In this document: in pieces, positions 9,780 through 24,300 of the stretch
How positions within the stretch are numbered: the stretch's first letter is position 1
Layout: each line of letters starts with the position of its first letter
Assembly (NCBI RefSeq): GCF_964204865.1
Contig: NC_135263.1
Span: 12,073,426 to 12,137,425, forward strand
Origin: Styela clava
Taxonomy: Eukaryota > Chordata > Ascidiacea > Stolidobranchia > Styelidae
DNA length: 64,000 nucleotides
Reading direction: 5' to 3'
The notes under the pieces: model-generated
The model's database searches: none
The model's input: only the letters and a program-made list of their open reading frames with translations
What the model was told of the DNA's origin: nothing
Position numbers and translations under genes: made by a program

Positions 9780-12700
9780 GATAATTAATTCAATTCTAAT
9801 CAATTTTATCAACTTTATGGTATACCAACTATTTTTAATAAGCAAAATTATGCAGATAAAAAAAGAAGTAGAAAAAAAGTAAGCAATAGTAATACACTTC
9901 ATTTATTTTTATTAAAGTAATACCTACATAATAAAAATAAAAGTTTAAATGCAATATGACATAATTGCAATTGACGAATATCTCTAACTAATAAATTATT
10001 TTTTATTGTCGTTTGGTATTAGACTGAATAATTGTAACCTAATCATCTTTTTCATTAACTTAATATTTCAGGAATTTGAAAATATCTGAATTCAAATAGG
10101 CTATACAGTGCACGCCGTACCATCATATGAAAGAGGTTTTAATAAGATTTGAACGCTCACTGAACGCCAAGATCTTGCTCATTCAACATAATCAAGAAAG
10201 GTTTGAAGAAAAAATAAGCTTTCGAATACCTAGAATAATAGGTTGCACATCACAACAGCAGCTACAAAGAATGCGCATCAAGGCGCATACTTTCCCAAAA
10301 GGAATCTGCTTTGATGACTATCACAATGCCGCCAAATTAAAATTACAAGTTCCAATGTACGATTGACATTTCACCCCCATCCTGTTGCGTCACACATCAC
10401 GCACGTATTGGTTTGAAACCACGAGAATAACCTTTGCAAATCTGGTAATTGAGTTGCAAGTACTTCCGAATGCGTGAGTTCAATTTCAACTCGGCCAATA
10501 TTCACAACGTGACAAAGAGTGAGGAACACCAATAAATGTCCCAAAATATGTATCTAGATATGAAATTTCAAATTGTAAGGCTTGCTCTGTCAGATATTTA
10601 TAATCGGAATATTGTGAACAAATATTATAATAACATTACAAAACTTAGTCGATGAACTCGGCAACTCAGTTTGGCGAACAAATTAACATTACCCTCTTAG
10701 AAAACCAAATATTTCTGATTAACACGGGAGAAATTTTGACATAGTGATGAAGTTAATGCTATTTGCTTGCTCACGTAATTTAATTTGTAATTTACAACAA
10801 CCAAGCAGAAGAATAACAAAAAATAAAGGCCATTTCGAAGACAGCTAATAACATAAAAGACAGTTCTTGGTGCGAATGTAGCATGTATACGTTTCTTTTC
10901 GCGTCGTTGCTTTTACAAATCCTCGGGTCATGTGGCGCTAGTAAGCCGCTCCAACAGAATGGATTGATTGTAATAAATGTTGACTAGAAAGGATTTATCG
11001 GAAAACAGTATCATTCCCCACAGTCTGTAACAATCACGTCGATATCTAGGGTGTAATAGTTAGTTCTGTGGTACGTCACACAAGTCCAAACATTACAAGT
11101 ATATATTGTGTAAACTTCATAAATCATGTATATTTGCGAACTTGAAAAGACACAAGCAGGAAATTTGTCACCCCAATAAGGTTTCCTTTTGGTAAAATTG
11201 TTTCTTGTTGACCTTCACTTGGGAGAAAACTTACTTAACTAAATATTCAATTTGATTCCTATGAGTGAGTCATATACAATAGAGTCAACAAGGAGTCTTA
11301 AACATTTTCTTATATATACGAATTATTGCTATAAAACGAGTTTTGGTCAGTTTGTGCAACGCCAATAATGAATACCACGGTATAAGCACACCAAATATCT
11401 CATAAATTGAGCTTTGAAATTTCCCACGATAGGGTCGTCGATATTGGCGTATAGATATATGAAACGGAGGAATCAGGTAAAGTAACATAATGATAGCCTA
11501 TACAAAAAGCGATGTTCAACTAAACGGTATTGAATACCAATCAAAGATGATTAAAAGTTAACTTGTGGCATGTATGTCTACTTCTCAATAGCGTCATGGC
11601 AGATAAAAATGTACTTTAGATGTGTTGGACAAATATAGATTGACTAGGCGCAAGAATAAGTTACATAGATACAAGCAGTATTGGCAACCATTCGATTACA
11701 GATTCAAACAAAATATAGAAATATAAATATTGTTGAGTGTACGCCCATCATCCATATCCATAAAACAATCAAAATGTTATTTGAACAACCATAGAATCGA
11801 AATTCTAGTCAAAACCACGCACTTGAATTTTAACAGGATTGTTGCAATCGAAACCATCAGCTACGCCATATTTTGTTTCTAAGCACGTATAACCTTGGCA
11901 ACGAAATGTAGGATTTAAGAGTCTTACAAGAAGATTCTCTTATTGTTAATTTATGTCTCGTGAATTTGCTTTGATCAAAATACTTGAAGCCATTTAAGAA
12001 CTTTTATATCAGTAACCCGTCGCTTTTCTTTTCTAATAACCATTTAACTGAGTTTGAATTTTAATACGATCGTCCAAAGGCACAAATGAAAGTTGTAAAG
12101 TTTCAATAAAATATTTAATTGCGCGTCGTCTCTATTGTTTGAATTTTTTCATCGGAATCAATATTTTATTTGCCCTTTTCACAATTTTAAAGGTCATGAG
12201 AAAATTTAGTTCCAATTCATTAACTTGAAACATATAGGATGTTTATGTACCATATCCGTTGTAGCTCTTATTTTACTTTGTTTTCGTGTGTTTCGGTGTT
12301 AAATAAATGAGCAAAAATAAATATGATCCGGGTGGAAGTATGTATATATATATATGTGTGTAAAAGTACAGAAAGGAGGGGTATTATCGTTTTTTTTTCT
12401 TATTTGTAGATTTCAGCCTAACCGTACAACTGAGTGTTACCATGTTGGATTGTTTCCGATCGCTAAAGGAATATACCGTTATAGTTAAAAACCGAACATA
12501 ATCACCGAGCGGTCAAAATTTCCGGGCATCTACGAGGTGATCTTCACAGGTCGTGTCTCCTTTTCATTCTTTTGAATGCTCACCAAGATTTTTCATTTCC
12601 GGGGTTATTACTAACAAATACAAGTTGAATGTTACTAATTTTGTCTATTATATTTTTTGGAAAGACAAATAATCAAGAAATACACATATATTTGATTTTC

Positions 12701-13135
12701 AAACATTCTTCGTTAAACTGAAGGTCTCCATGGTTGCAGGTAATAAAATTCAAATTTCAAATAGTTGACGCCTCTACACATACATTTATGTACCATGAAG
12801 TTTTAGGTTTATGAAGGTTTATTATATTGTTTCTTCAAACGTGTGATTCATGAAAATACTATATAACTTTATGATTGTCTTCTCGAAATTGTAAGTTGAT
12901 ATTGGACAGCTTTAATTTTGGTTTTGTTGATTCAAAAGATATTAAAAACCGTAAAAGACAATGGAAAAAGCGCTCGAATTAAAATTTATGGTTTCAATAT
13001 TAAGATTACTCAATGTGTGTAGGCTACATTACAAGACAGCAAGAAACGGTTGCTAAGATAAGACTGTAGGAGATATCTTACGCATTGAAAATTATATGAC
13101 ATCCGTTCGGGGCTTTGAGCAAAAATTAACATATA
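9780..13135. other. intergenic, nothing firmly recognised
   Basis: About 3.4 kb between the divergent lectin and mucin-like genes. A 79-codon open frame at 10127-10366 (plus) has no recognisable domain, no convincing splice sites and no partner exons, so I do not call it. A TA/GT microsatellite lies near 12340-12360. Confidence 0.45.
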
Positions 13136-13803
13136 TTTTCATAAATGTTGAACGTGGCGAATAAGTCGCTTTTCTAGACCCAAATTTGTGACCTGATTTT
13201 GGGGGAGTCGTCTTATTAGCTGAGTATGATAATTTTCGTTTTTTGGGTGTCGCCCTATTATTTAATTCGGACCATAAAATACCCAAGGCGATAGCATCCC
13301 CCACGTCCTCATCAGGTTAGTTTTAATAATCCGGCATTCTCGCGCTGGGAATCTGGAATTTCAATGCTGTGATTATCATATATACACTTTACATGTATAT
13401 TTATATTTATTTATAAAAAATAAATATAATCAGGTAGTTTATCTCAAATTATTATGTCCGCAGATTGTCGTGTTATTTTGAATCGGTAATGTTCTTATAT
13501 GGTGGACGCAATCGCGAGTTACGTTGAACACAATTAGATTTGAAAGACAGTTTGAATTTCCTTAGTTGTTATGAATTTAATATTACTCTCAAGAAAAAGT
13601 CATTATAGGCTATTTCAACCAATGCACAAACGCGGCGACAGCTCAAAAGCCTTTGCATGGTCATTTGAGATTCCCATGTTGATGCGATATTACTTCCCGT
13701 CTTATTGGCCGGTTATAAGCAAAAACCCATTTTTTCAGGTTAAAAAACGGGCCTCGTCTTATTCACCTGGTAGACTTATTCGCCTGAAAATACGGTATGT
13801 ATA
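13136..13803. mobile_element. probable decayed DNA transposon
   Basis: Near the left end the minus strand reads GCGACTTATTCGCCACG; at the right end the plus strand reads AGACTTATTCGCCTGAAAAT then ACGGTA. The two GACTTATTCGCC motifs face outward as imperfect inverted ends. The interior at 13508-13640 shares CGCGAGTTACGTTG and following bases with the interior of the hAT element at 50245-50400, including a stretch resembling a decayed transposase. Boundaries are uncertain. Confidence 0.45.
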
Positions 13804-14365
13804 ATTCTTATAATTGAATTAATAAGTTACCAATTGTACTTGAGATAAATTCAAAACCACCGAACACGTCACTCCATTTGTTTGCCAACCCCATGGCAAG
13901 TACATACATGTTATTTATTTTAAATTTGGGGTTCGCCCTCTCAGACAGATAGATATACATGAAAGCAAACTAGACAAGAACAAACTTGTTGTTGGCTACA
14001 TAAAAAGATGCAGAATGAGTATAAAGTTTCATGTAACACAAAAATATATTTTAATGGAGTTTAAGAATTAAAAATGGGCGAGATGACATAGTACGACATG
14101 CTCTCAAAGTTTCAAATTTAAAAAAATAAATGTAGCACAAAAATTAAAGATCCTTTTACTAAATTTCATGAAATAAAGTTACCGAAAGATGCCAGAAACT
14201 TTTACGTTTAAGAAGTTTATTTAAAAAGGGAGACGAGAAAAAATACCTATATTATATATACTTTCAGTTGATCAAAACATATCTTATTGTAAGAATAGAG
14301 TTTAGGTTCACATTATAGTTCTTTGAAAATAAATTTCCTTTTTCGTGAAAATATATCAAGAAAAG

Positions 14366-17300
14366 ATGTCGACAAAAACTTGCATCGTGGTAAGTTAAAT
14401 TTATATGTATATATTTACATTTCAGAGCACATTACTAGCTCTGTTATTAAGAAGTCAAGTTGTGTGTGACAATGGAAAAAAGTGATAAAATTAGAATAAA
14501 ATGGAGAATATTTACTATTAAGCTAAAGTTGAAATCTAAATATATAATCAGTATGAAATACCGATTTCAAACAAAAATATGAGGGGGGAAAAATCCCTTC
14601 ATTTGTGAAGTAAAAATTTTTTTTTTAAAGTTCAAGTTTTTATTTATTCAACGGATATTACTATTTGATAAAGTTTCAAAATAAAAATTTTGCTCCTACA
14701 AGGAAAGTCTATTATTTTCGGAATCAAGTTATTTATTTTTACAATTCATTAGAATTTATATCTTCATTCATAAAATAATATATCGAATACAAGTGTTAAG
14801 TTTTAAAAATACATTCAGCATCCGATCAATGATATTCGGGCAGACGATACAAAAATGATTGTCTTGTAGATATTTTTATAGAAATTTGTTCGAGGCATGA
14901 CACCAAGTCTTCGATTAAAACTGTGAGAGGTACCGATTAATTGTAATAAGAATGAAATTCGAAAGTATAGAAACAAAACTTTTGACTATCGCCTCGCAAA
15001 CAGGCAAACGCGTCCCAATCAGCAGAAAATTTAGGTAGTGGTGGACTTTTTTTTTTTTAACTCAGCATGAAATAGTGTAATAAACGCGAAGAATGCTTAG
15101 AGAAACTATAGGATAGAAAAGTATCAAATTCTTTCGGGAGGGTGTCCCAGCTCTAACTATTGAAGATTTCAAAAGATTGGTCCAGTGAAAAGGGGTAATT
15201 GTGATTTTCCCAATAATCACAACACAAATCACAATATTTCAAAACGACCCACGGCTCCACACAATTACGACAATTTAGGGCGTACCCATATGATATTACG
15301 TGAGTCATACATTCAAGAAGAAATGCGTCATCGATTCAAATATTTTGTGATCATAAATTAATTGAAACGTGCCAACGCACACGAAATTGATTTTTTTATT
15401 GGTTGATCATGTTGTTGAATTTTGAGCATGAGTCACACCCTAGCAACGACATTTAAAGTGTGGTGGGTAGGAAGAATAACACATATATGGCGGCATATAA
15501 AGATATGTGAATCTTAAATTATGTGGAATAAGGTAGCCAGTAAACTTCTTGTTTTCGAAATATTATTGAGATTGTATTACTGGATAAATTATAATAATAA
15601 TAACTAGAAACATAAAATCGAATACAGTTTCAAAGAAGGTTTCACATCTGTACTCAAACAAGGATCTAAACAACCTTTCCCTTCTATAGAGAGTCAATAT
15701 CTTTAGAAGCAATGTGACTTATTTGGTATGGCATAGCCTACTAAGTAGGCCCTACTTTACATTTTAGTCGAGGTACAGAACTCGTCAGATTCGAAGCGAG
15801 ATTTCCTATCTGAAAAAACTCATCCTAACGTTTGAAAAATTAGTTGACCGAGGTCAACAGAATAATTTGTTGTTTAAACGAACTATGGGCAAATTAGAAC
15901 ATATTTAGTATCCATGTTATATGATATAAAAAACATTCCTTTTCTTTTTCAGTTCGTATGCCTTGTCGTAATGATAACGTGGGTTGACGTGGCACAGGGA
16001 CAAAACGGTAAGCTTCGTATTGTAATACTTCCTTGAAGGCTTTTTATCCAATTCTAAGGATGTAAAACTGTGTTAATGTACACTTTCAATCGACCACGAC
16101 TCTTGAACCGCAGCACTGCTGGCCTTGGGAGGTACAATTTGTCAATTTTATAGGTGTTAATATGTTAAATTCTCCACAGTCTGAGTCTACAGAGGACTAT
16201 ATATTTAGATAGAAATTAAATTTATTGCGGAAAAAGAACACTCTACCAGACATCTCACACACTTAGGAGAAAATCAATTCTCTCGCACATACTCAATCTT
16301 TTGTGATGGAGAGGTCCAAAACTTTCAGCATGATTAACCAATACGCCGCCAATAAAATATATTCACATCATCATCTAATGTGTATTTTTACAATTCATTC
16401 CAGGCACCTCATCTACCACAGTCGAGGTAACTGAGCCAGCAGGTAATATTTCAATACAAGATATGCGTATGTACAAATTGTTGCCTGGAATAGACGAGCT
16501 GTTTTTTAGAAATATAATATTATGCTTTTTGATCTGTCAATTACGACTTTATTACGCTTCTATTTATCCGGACGTGCATTATAGTTTTGATAGTATTCGA
16601 TTGTTATAACTGTTGATTTTGAGTCGGATTTGTGAGCAGGTCATTTGCAAGTGATAATTTAGGTCATCATATCAGAAATCAATTACTTAATATAACTATA
16701 TGTATAGATTATCATGTCATTCATTTTTTATTTTCCATTCAGCGGTCCCTTCTAGCACAACGACATCTACTCAAGGTAAACAGAAAGCTATAAAATAGTT
16801 GTATTATAATAAAGATATATTATATAACAGACATAGTACGATTCAAATCAGATATCTAGTTTTTATGGCGTAGAAACTAGACAGAGGTCGCTATAAAATC
16901 GTGATACAACCTTTCCTGTTGGGTGTTCATTCCAAGCGCTTTTTAATTCAGTATATTCAAGATGATTAAAATATTTTCAAATATCCAATTGTCATATTTT
17001 CCAATATAGGATAAGCTTGAGTTTTCTTTTTATTGTAGGCCCAGGGCAGACACAAGGCGGTCAGCAAACAAATGCACCAGGTAAAACCATTTTTTATAAA
17101 TACAATTGTGTGTGTCTCCTATAAAAGAAAATGCAATTTTATTTTTTCTGATTTTGAAGGCACTAAGCCAGTGAATACTTGGATTGTTGGAGTAAACACG
17201 TTAGTTACAGACGGTTGTTTTAGATGTATTTATCTGTTGTCAAATAAAAGGTCCGAGTTGCTACAAGTACAGCATATTAGGCGGAGAGCCAATACATTAA

Positions 17301-19406
17301 AGTGGTATGCACAGAAAAGTCAATAAATTTTATGAAACGTGGGTATGATAGAAAAATATATTTCAAACCACTGCTCAGCATTAACATTTTATATACTATA
17401 ATATTAGACACTACAAAAACGACCAGTACTGAGAATAACAACCCAACAGTGCCTGGCGGAAGTAATACCAACCCAACAGTGCCTGGCGAAGGTAAGAAAC
17501 ATAATTAGATTTCATAAAAAAAAATACTTTTCGATTTTCAACTTTTGGGAGTGTCGTTTTCACAAATTAAGCCAAGTATGTGCAGGTATTTGTGTTTGAA
17601 TTTCGTCGAATAAGCTGTATAATAATCCATATATAATAATAATACAATATATATATATAAAAAACTCGAATCCATGATTAAACTAGGGAATATTTTAATT
17701 CATGGAACAGTTTTCGTAGGATTAACACAAACGAACAATATTCCTTATTAACGAACGCTTTAAAAATTCATATACTTATTTATCAGCATCTTTCTAAATC
17801 TTTCCTGTTTTAAAACGCTCAGTTTTAATATTTATTAAATCAGTATACATAATATCGAATATTCAAATTCCCGTCTATCCATTGTAATGACGTCTCGACA
17901 TTTTTTTTATTGCAATCGCCATGGCGACCAAACAAGATTCTTTCAATTTGGATTTACTGCATATTTTAATACCATATTTTTTTCATTATTTTAATAGGTG
18001 AAAATAATTCAACCTTGGGTGAGTAGGAGAACACTGCCGCATTTTAAATGAAAGAAATTATTTTTATCATTAAATTTCGAGTTAGGAGTTGCTAGAAAAG
18101 ACGTATTGATAACTATATTATAAGCGTAGCCAGGTGGTGGGACCCGAGGAGCCTCTGCAGAGCCATTCTTTAAGATATTGCTAGATATCAGTGACAACTT
18201 TTAACTGGCTTTCTTAGGAGAAAAAGGCACGAGTGAGCGTCGTATGACGTCATTATACAAAAACAAATATGCCCCACCCATAAATTTTGGGGATGGCTAC
18301 GCTATTGAACAATACATTATTTAAACCAAGTATATATATATATGTGCAGTTTGATTTTAGTCGGATAAGCTATTTCAATAATAATACTTTCTTTAATGTA
18401 CATATGAATAATCAAAATCCATTTGACGAATGCATAATTAAACTAAAAAACATTCTGATTGATCAAATAATTTTCTTGGTACTGACAAAGAGGAATACCG
18501 TTATTTATCAATGCCCTGAAAAACACAGAAACATGTTTATTACTTTCATTGTGATTTTATGCGTTTTTAAATCATTTTTGTGGAAAAACACATAGCTTTA
18601 ATATTTCTCAAGTTAGTATACATAATATATATGAAATATTGCACTCCCACCCTATCTTTCTAAACCCCATCTCGTTTTTAAAATACCGGACACCCTCAAT
18701 ATTGAATTTTATTATTGGGTTATAGTCAGTAACCCACTTGCTTGTGTTTGTTAAGAAAAATTTTTGGACATTTGTATTGTAATAGAGTAAAACTTGGTTG
18801 ACACAAATAAATAATTTTATTGCATTGACGTTCCGACGTTCTTGTAAAACAAAATTATGGCTACCAAATAATTTATTCTTTATATATATTTGGATATACA
18901 ATTCTGGATATATCTTATACTTATATTTCTTCATCATTTTCATAGGTGGGAATAATACAATCTCAACCACTGGTGAGTAGGAGATCACTATCGCATTTTA
19001 AACGAACTCTTTACCAATAAATTATATACAGTATATATATATACTTATTTCGTCTTGAATTGCCAATAATCAATATGACTTGATGTAAGATACTGACCGC
19101 GAGTAAAATGTATCGAGTTTAACTAAACACAAGAAAAAGAAAGGAAATATAATTTCTGCAAGCTTTTATCCTTTCGCATGGAGTGTTTGCTACTTGGAAG
19201 GCTTTAAAACCGGATTTTTGATGTTTCCAGTTTTTAGCTCTGAAATTTTCGTATCCCAACGTTTTCGGAACAATTTTTAATAACGTTTTATACTGTCCTT
19301 TTTTACAGTGCTGACGACGACTTCTGGAAGCAAATGCTTCGAAAACTCCACATTTCAAATCGCGTTGCTATGTTTTCTTCAAGCTATATTTTTAAAGGCA
19401 TTTTAA
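14366..19406 (+). CDS. secreted mucin-like GPI-tail protein, 9 exons
   Basis: Exons: 14366-14389, 15953-16007, 16404-16442, 16743-16775, 17046-17081, 17408-17491, 17998-18018, 18946-18972 and 19309-19406 (stop TAA 19404-19406). The CDS is 417 bp for 138 aa; the first intron is phase 0 and all others phase 1. Residues 1-24 form a signal peptide split by the first intron. The middle is Ser/Thr/Asn/Pro/Gly-rich with likely O-glycosylation and N-x-S/T sites (ENNST, GNNTIS). Exon 6 carries a duplicated ten-residue unit around NPTVPG. The last exon gives TTTSGSKC, then a hydrophobic run to the terminus (FQIALLCFLQAIFLKAF), which fits a GPI-attachment signal; a tail-less membrane anchor is the alternative. 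First and last exons resemble those of the EGF gene at 34.7-56.3 kb. Short low-complexity exons make exons 3-5 and 7-8 less certain than the ends. Function unknown. Confidence 0.7.
17880..18972 (+). repeat. duplicated exon-plus-intron block in the mucin-like gene
   Basis: Exon 7 (17998-18018) and exon 8 (18946-18972) and their flanks resemble each other: an ATGGC(G/T)ACCAAA-type motif upstream, an ATTTTTTTCATTATTTT/TCATCATTTTCATAG acceptor region, G-G/E-N-N-(S/T) coding, and the donor GGTGAGTAGGAGA followed by CACT-CGCATTTTAAA. This is an internal tandem duplication of one exon with its intron edges, since diverged and interrupted by the repeat at 18123-18303. Confidence 0.65.
18123..18303. 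mobile_element. short inverted-repeat element in mucin-gene intron
   Basis: The left end AGCGTAGCCAGG and the right end GGATGGCTACGCT are inverted copies (AGCGTAGCCA). The interior is GC-richer than its surroundings and contains TGACGTCAT. It is about 180 bp and non-coding, consistent with a MITE or a fragment of one. Confidence 0.55.
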
Positions 19407-20930
19407 ATGCAGATAATCTAAATCCCTACAAGTAAATTATATATTTAATCCGTTGCTTTTTGTACTTTACATGGACATATTAGTTAAATCTGCTTACATT
19501 GAAAATGTACGATTTTGATCGCTTTTCTTTTTACTTACCATTGAAAATCTGGATTTGATGGACAAGGCAGCAACATGGAATCTATATAAATGTTTTAGAC
19601 CAAAATGACTCGTTCAAAATATACACAATTGCTGTGCTAATTTTTTGCATAATTCACGCTATTGCTATGAGCAAATTAAGAGCGAGTGTTCATCCAGTCA
19701 AGATAACAATTCGTCTAAAATAATGACGTCTACATCACAAAATACGACATCGCATCCAGTACCGGTACATTATGTGCTTACGCCTCAAATGTATGGCATT
19801 GGTTATCGACACAAATCTTATCCTTGGGTTTTATGAACTTGATATACTTTTGTGGCTATATTTGAATAAGTGAGATACATTATTTTGGCTTGCATTTTGA
19901 TCATGATGAATATGTTTATATAGTGCATTGACAGATGATGTAGATACATTTTGACATCAACTAGAGCACACAATACATTGCTTTTTATATGTAAAATGAC
20001 TAATATAATACAGTAATTGTAACGATTATACAATGTTACATGTTATCGCAGAAATGACATGAAAGCATACTTGAGCGTAGTCTTGAAACCTGTTTGAATT
20101 AAACTGATGTAGTGTAATAAAGTAGAAATGAGAAAATGAAGTCTGGTAAATGTGAAGAATAGATACGTATATAATATATATAGCAATTGATATCGCAGTG
20201 CATTAATCAAAGTAACGATTTGCATGTGTAATCATGAAAGCGAAACTGACAATACGGATTAATCCTATAGCGAGGTGTTGTCCCTGGGCTCGTCAGGCCA
20301 GGGTCACCAATACCGAAAGGGCAGCAGGACAATACTGGGAACAGCTAATCATTCATTGCATAAAAAAATGTTGTGGTGTGGTCCATGATCGGTAGCAAAA
20401 AATAGCATCACCATCCACCGCTGCTACAATCAAATTGCCAAATTTATAAAAAAAAATTTTCAATTTCTGAAAGGTTTGTGGCCCAACTGATTTTAAATTT
20501 TACAAATTTTGAGACTTGCGACATACTGTACTGAAACTAAAAATCGTGATGGTTATAAAATTTACCCCTGGTGACAAAACCAATATCATTATTATAACAA
20601 GGGTACTGTGTTGATGCATATATACATGTATTTTTGGACTAGATAAAAGCCGTACATAATCACATGATACAAACAGTATAAGTACACATAGATAACAAAA
20701 TAGTGCAGTAAGTAACTAGTGCAGTAAAAGGGTATATTTGCTAAAAATATACTCATCTAAAAAATACAGTGGTAGGAGCTAAGTCGATGATACTTCAAAA
20801 ACCGAAGTGATTTAAACTAAATGCATTTCTACAAAAGACACCTGAGATACCAAGTAAGTATGACCACTGACCACTAGGACATTGCGCTTACTAATAAGAA
20901 AGAAAACTAGATAGCGATCAGAGACCGCCG
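19407..20930. other. intergenic, nothing firmly recognised
   Basis: The gap between the mucin-like gene (plus) and the calpain gene (minus), which converge here. A GC-richer stretch at 20270-20340 may be a repeat fragment. Open frames at 19645-19836 (plus) and 19818-20225 (minus) look random. Confidence 0.4.
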
Positions 20931-21180
20931 ACTTATCGATCAGCGGTTTTGATTCCTGACGCTATAGCGACACTGCTACTAATTAATTAATAACTCGCTA
21001 ATTATACGAAATAATTCATCCGAAATCTATAGGCTACTGGTGCGAGATATGTTGAACGCACATGCAAAATTTGGAGCAGATTCAACCTCGCTTTCGTGAG
21101 ATATCGTGTAACAACGAAAGTGTCTAACAGACAAACAAACAAATACCTATCAACATACTTATCGATCGAGATCAATAAGT
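20931..21180. mobile_element. MITE-like element (family 2, copy A)
   Basis: Begins ACTTATCGATC and ends GATCAATAAGT, an inverted pair with one mismatch. The interior shares long stretches with 27278-27537: TAATAACTCGCT-ATTATACGA, CATGCAAAATTTGGAGCAGA, and TCGTGAGATATCG followed by TCTAACAGACAAAC. Two independent copies with the same ends define the element. Confidence 0.8.
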
Positions 21181-21362
21181 AACAAACACTTTGGTCGTCT
21201 AAATTTGCTTACCAAATGACTATTCAGAACAATAAGAGATAAAATTGAACTGGAGAGGGAGAGTGGCATTTTCATAGTATTAACGAATTTAGTTAAATAT
21301 TAGTTTTTTTGAGTACATACTTTACTGGTATTCGTTTTAGTATAAAAACGAAAATATTTAAA

Positions 21363-24300
21363 CTACAATAATTCAAGTTGTAACTGTCTTTCTGCATAAA
21401 CTCTCAATAAATAAGGACATTCTTCCTTTGTATCATAGTACACAGAAGGCACCACAACATAATGTCCTGGATCCAAAGCAGTGGCAAAACTAACTTGTCT
21501 TGAATCACAATGTGCTCTAGTGTTTATAACAGCTTTATTCTCCCGAAAGAAATCAGCAGGAAGTCGTGATGTAGGCTTTTCGTTCACCTGCAAGATATAA
21601 AATCCGAGAGGGAATAAAAGTCGACTTCCATGGAAAAATGATGTATAAAAAAATTGCTAGCTGTGGTAAGACAGTTCACATTGCCACCGATGTTGTCTCC
21701 GACCAGTCCATGCATCGGATACAAATAACTGGTAAACTATCCCCATCTCGATACAGACTGGTAACCGGTCAAGAAGCTGTGTTACACTATATGATTTCAT
21801 CTTAAAAAAGTAAATCCTATCATATCCAATTTAGAATTATTATAAAATGATATCATATCCTAAATGTTTTCAAGTGAAGAAAGGTAGGCGTATAAAATAA
21901 AAATGAAAAGGTGTAGTATTAAGCGTCTGAAGATAATAAATAGAAGCTAATACATATAACATTTATTTTCATGATTATTCTGGGATGAAAAGAAGCCTTC
22001 AATATATGGCATCTATCCAGGCTGGGTATAGGAAAAATTAGCCTGTTAATCATTTAAGACGCATGGACTTGAATTCCACATAGGAAGCGATATGACATCT
22101 TGATTCATACCCAAAAAAACAGTGTACAATTTTACCTTGAAAACGTGTAGACATATAAACAACAAGTAAGGTTCATCATCAATCTCATTTTGAGCAGCAG
22201 CTGTTCTCCAAATATCCTTTTGCATAAGTTCCATTAACAAAAAGCATTTAGATTTGAGAGTGGGAGCATCATAATATGGATTGAAATCATCTACAACATT
22301 TGAAAGATTTTATTAACCAGTCAGAATTTTTCTTATTTATATATATTTAAATAAAATCTGCATATTGGCATATTTGTTTAAGAAGGTTGTCTTTTAATCT
22401 TAATATTACAAATTTAAAGTATTAACAATTCAAACTATAAATATCCCAATGTAGGCTTCGAAAATTTCAAATGGAAAGGACATTTACTACTGTTGGTTAA
22501 ATTTTCAGGTCAAGCAAATTACTCCACCACTTTACCCAATGTTTGCAATGAAATAAATTCAGGTTCATCCAGTTATAGTAGTCCCTATGTGTCAGTGGCG
22601 GCTTGTCTAGAGTCCTATTCAGAACAAAGTGCAAAATAATATGAAGAAATTAATTTTGAAATCGCTTATTCCATGGAACCTGCTATTTTTTGATAAATTT
22701 AGGATTTATGTCCCACTGCAGTAAAACTTTGCATATAGCATGATCAGGGATGGCCAAAACCGAATAAGTTAGTATTCCGAATAATCTTTCGAATATAAAA
22801 TATCTATTATACTCTGAAATGGGTCTGACTCTGTTCCACAAGAGAAATACTTCAGACCAATCAAAAATTTCTAGAAATTAAATTCATCCATGCAGAATAT
22901 TTAAAATGAACATTGTTTCCAATAAATTTTCTCTATTTTATTTTGTCGGAATTTAATTAATTTTTTGGCTATCATAAGCTCGAAACATCATTATGAAATA
23001 TGAAAATATCCTTGCTAAAATCAAAAATTTATGATATCGAATATAACCAATTTTCAATGTATTTGAATATTCGATTCGTTCTGGACATGCCTGGTCATGA
23101 CTTCTGATTTTCAAAATCAAAATACCCAACATTTTAAGACTGTCACTATACCAATCTTACCAGGTTCTTTAAGTTCCATATAATAATGTGGATTATACTG
23201 ACATACGTCATCATCCTCAATATTATCATAATCAAGATCTGGTATAGAACCAGGTTTCCAAGTACTTTTCACATCACAATGTAACCAGCTATAAATACGG
23301 AGAGATTTAAAAAAGTGAAAAAAAGAAGAGCTTCTTCAAAATAATTCTGTTTCACATTATATTAACACGGAGAGAGGAGATATCGTAAGCGACAACAGCT
23401 TGCAGTGTTACCTCTGATTAGAGTGATTGCCCTGTTTGAGTTATAATATGCTAGCGGATTGCTGGACCCCTCACTATGGTTGGGTGGTTCACATAACCCA
23501 TAATCGTCTATGGCGATGAGGCGTCTTAATCAAATAGCAAGTTGACTGTTTCCATACTTAGACTGGTTGTCATAGGTAATTGTAAACAGCAAACAATGGA
23601 AAGAACCATAGAAGAGGATTTTCCTACAGGGGAGAGAAAGACAAGTCAGCCTAATCTCATAGGAAATGTTCATATGGTAACAGGCTCAACTTGTTCAAAT
23701 TGATAAATGTCCAACTAATCTCATACACGAAGTAACTAGACGAGAGGCCGTGGTTTGCCATGTGATTGAGCTTTCTTATCGGCTTTCCTCTCCCCTTGGA
23801 TAAATATCTAATCCCTATCCTATCATAAATAGCAATGTATAAAACCATGAGAAGTGCGGCAAGCCAGCAATCGTTTATTAAAACATACTGTAATTTGACT
23901 TGACCTTACTCACAATTTTGCTGTAATACAGATTTTCTCAAATGAATTAATATTTAGTTACAGTAATTGTAAAAAGTTGACAAAACTATTCAACAAACTA
24001 AACATCAAACTATATACTTGAAAATCAAATCTACTCACTTATCTTGTCCACCATAAAAATTACTTTCAGCCTCTTTCTGGAAATTCTTTCCAGTCGCCAA
24101 AATTGTCACATCCATGAAGTATTCCTTGAAATCTTCGAAACTCATAGTAAATACTCCACAAAGCTGTCTTTCTAAACGACCATCGGGCATTGAATGATAT
24201 CCCATTTTTTCATGCAAATGTTCAGATTCTTTAAATTTTTTAGATCTGAATTCAAAATGATTTGGTCAGTTTCACCATGAACTTGGTATTTTAATCATTC

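Noticed and set aside
10127..10366. 79-codon plus-strand frame as a small gene
   Set aside because: No recognisable domain, no splice partners, no promoter or poly(A) context; composition is compatible with chance.
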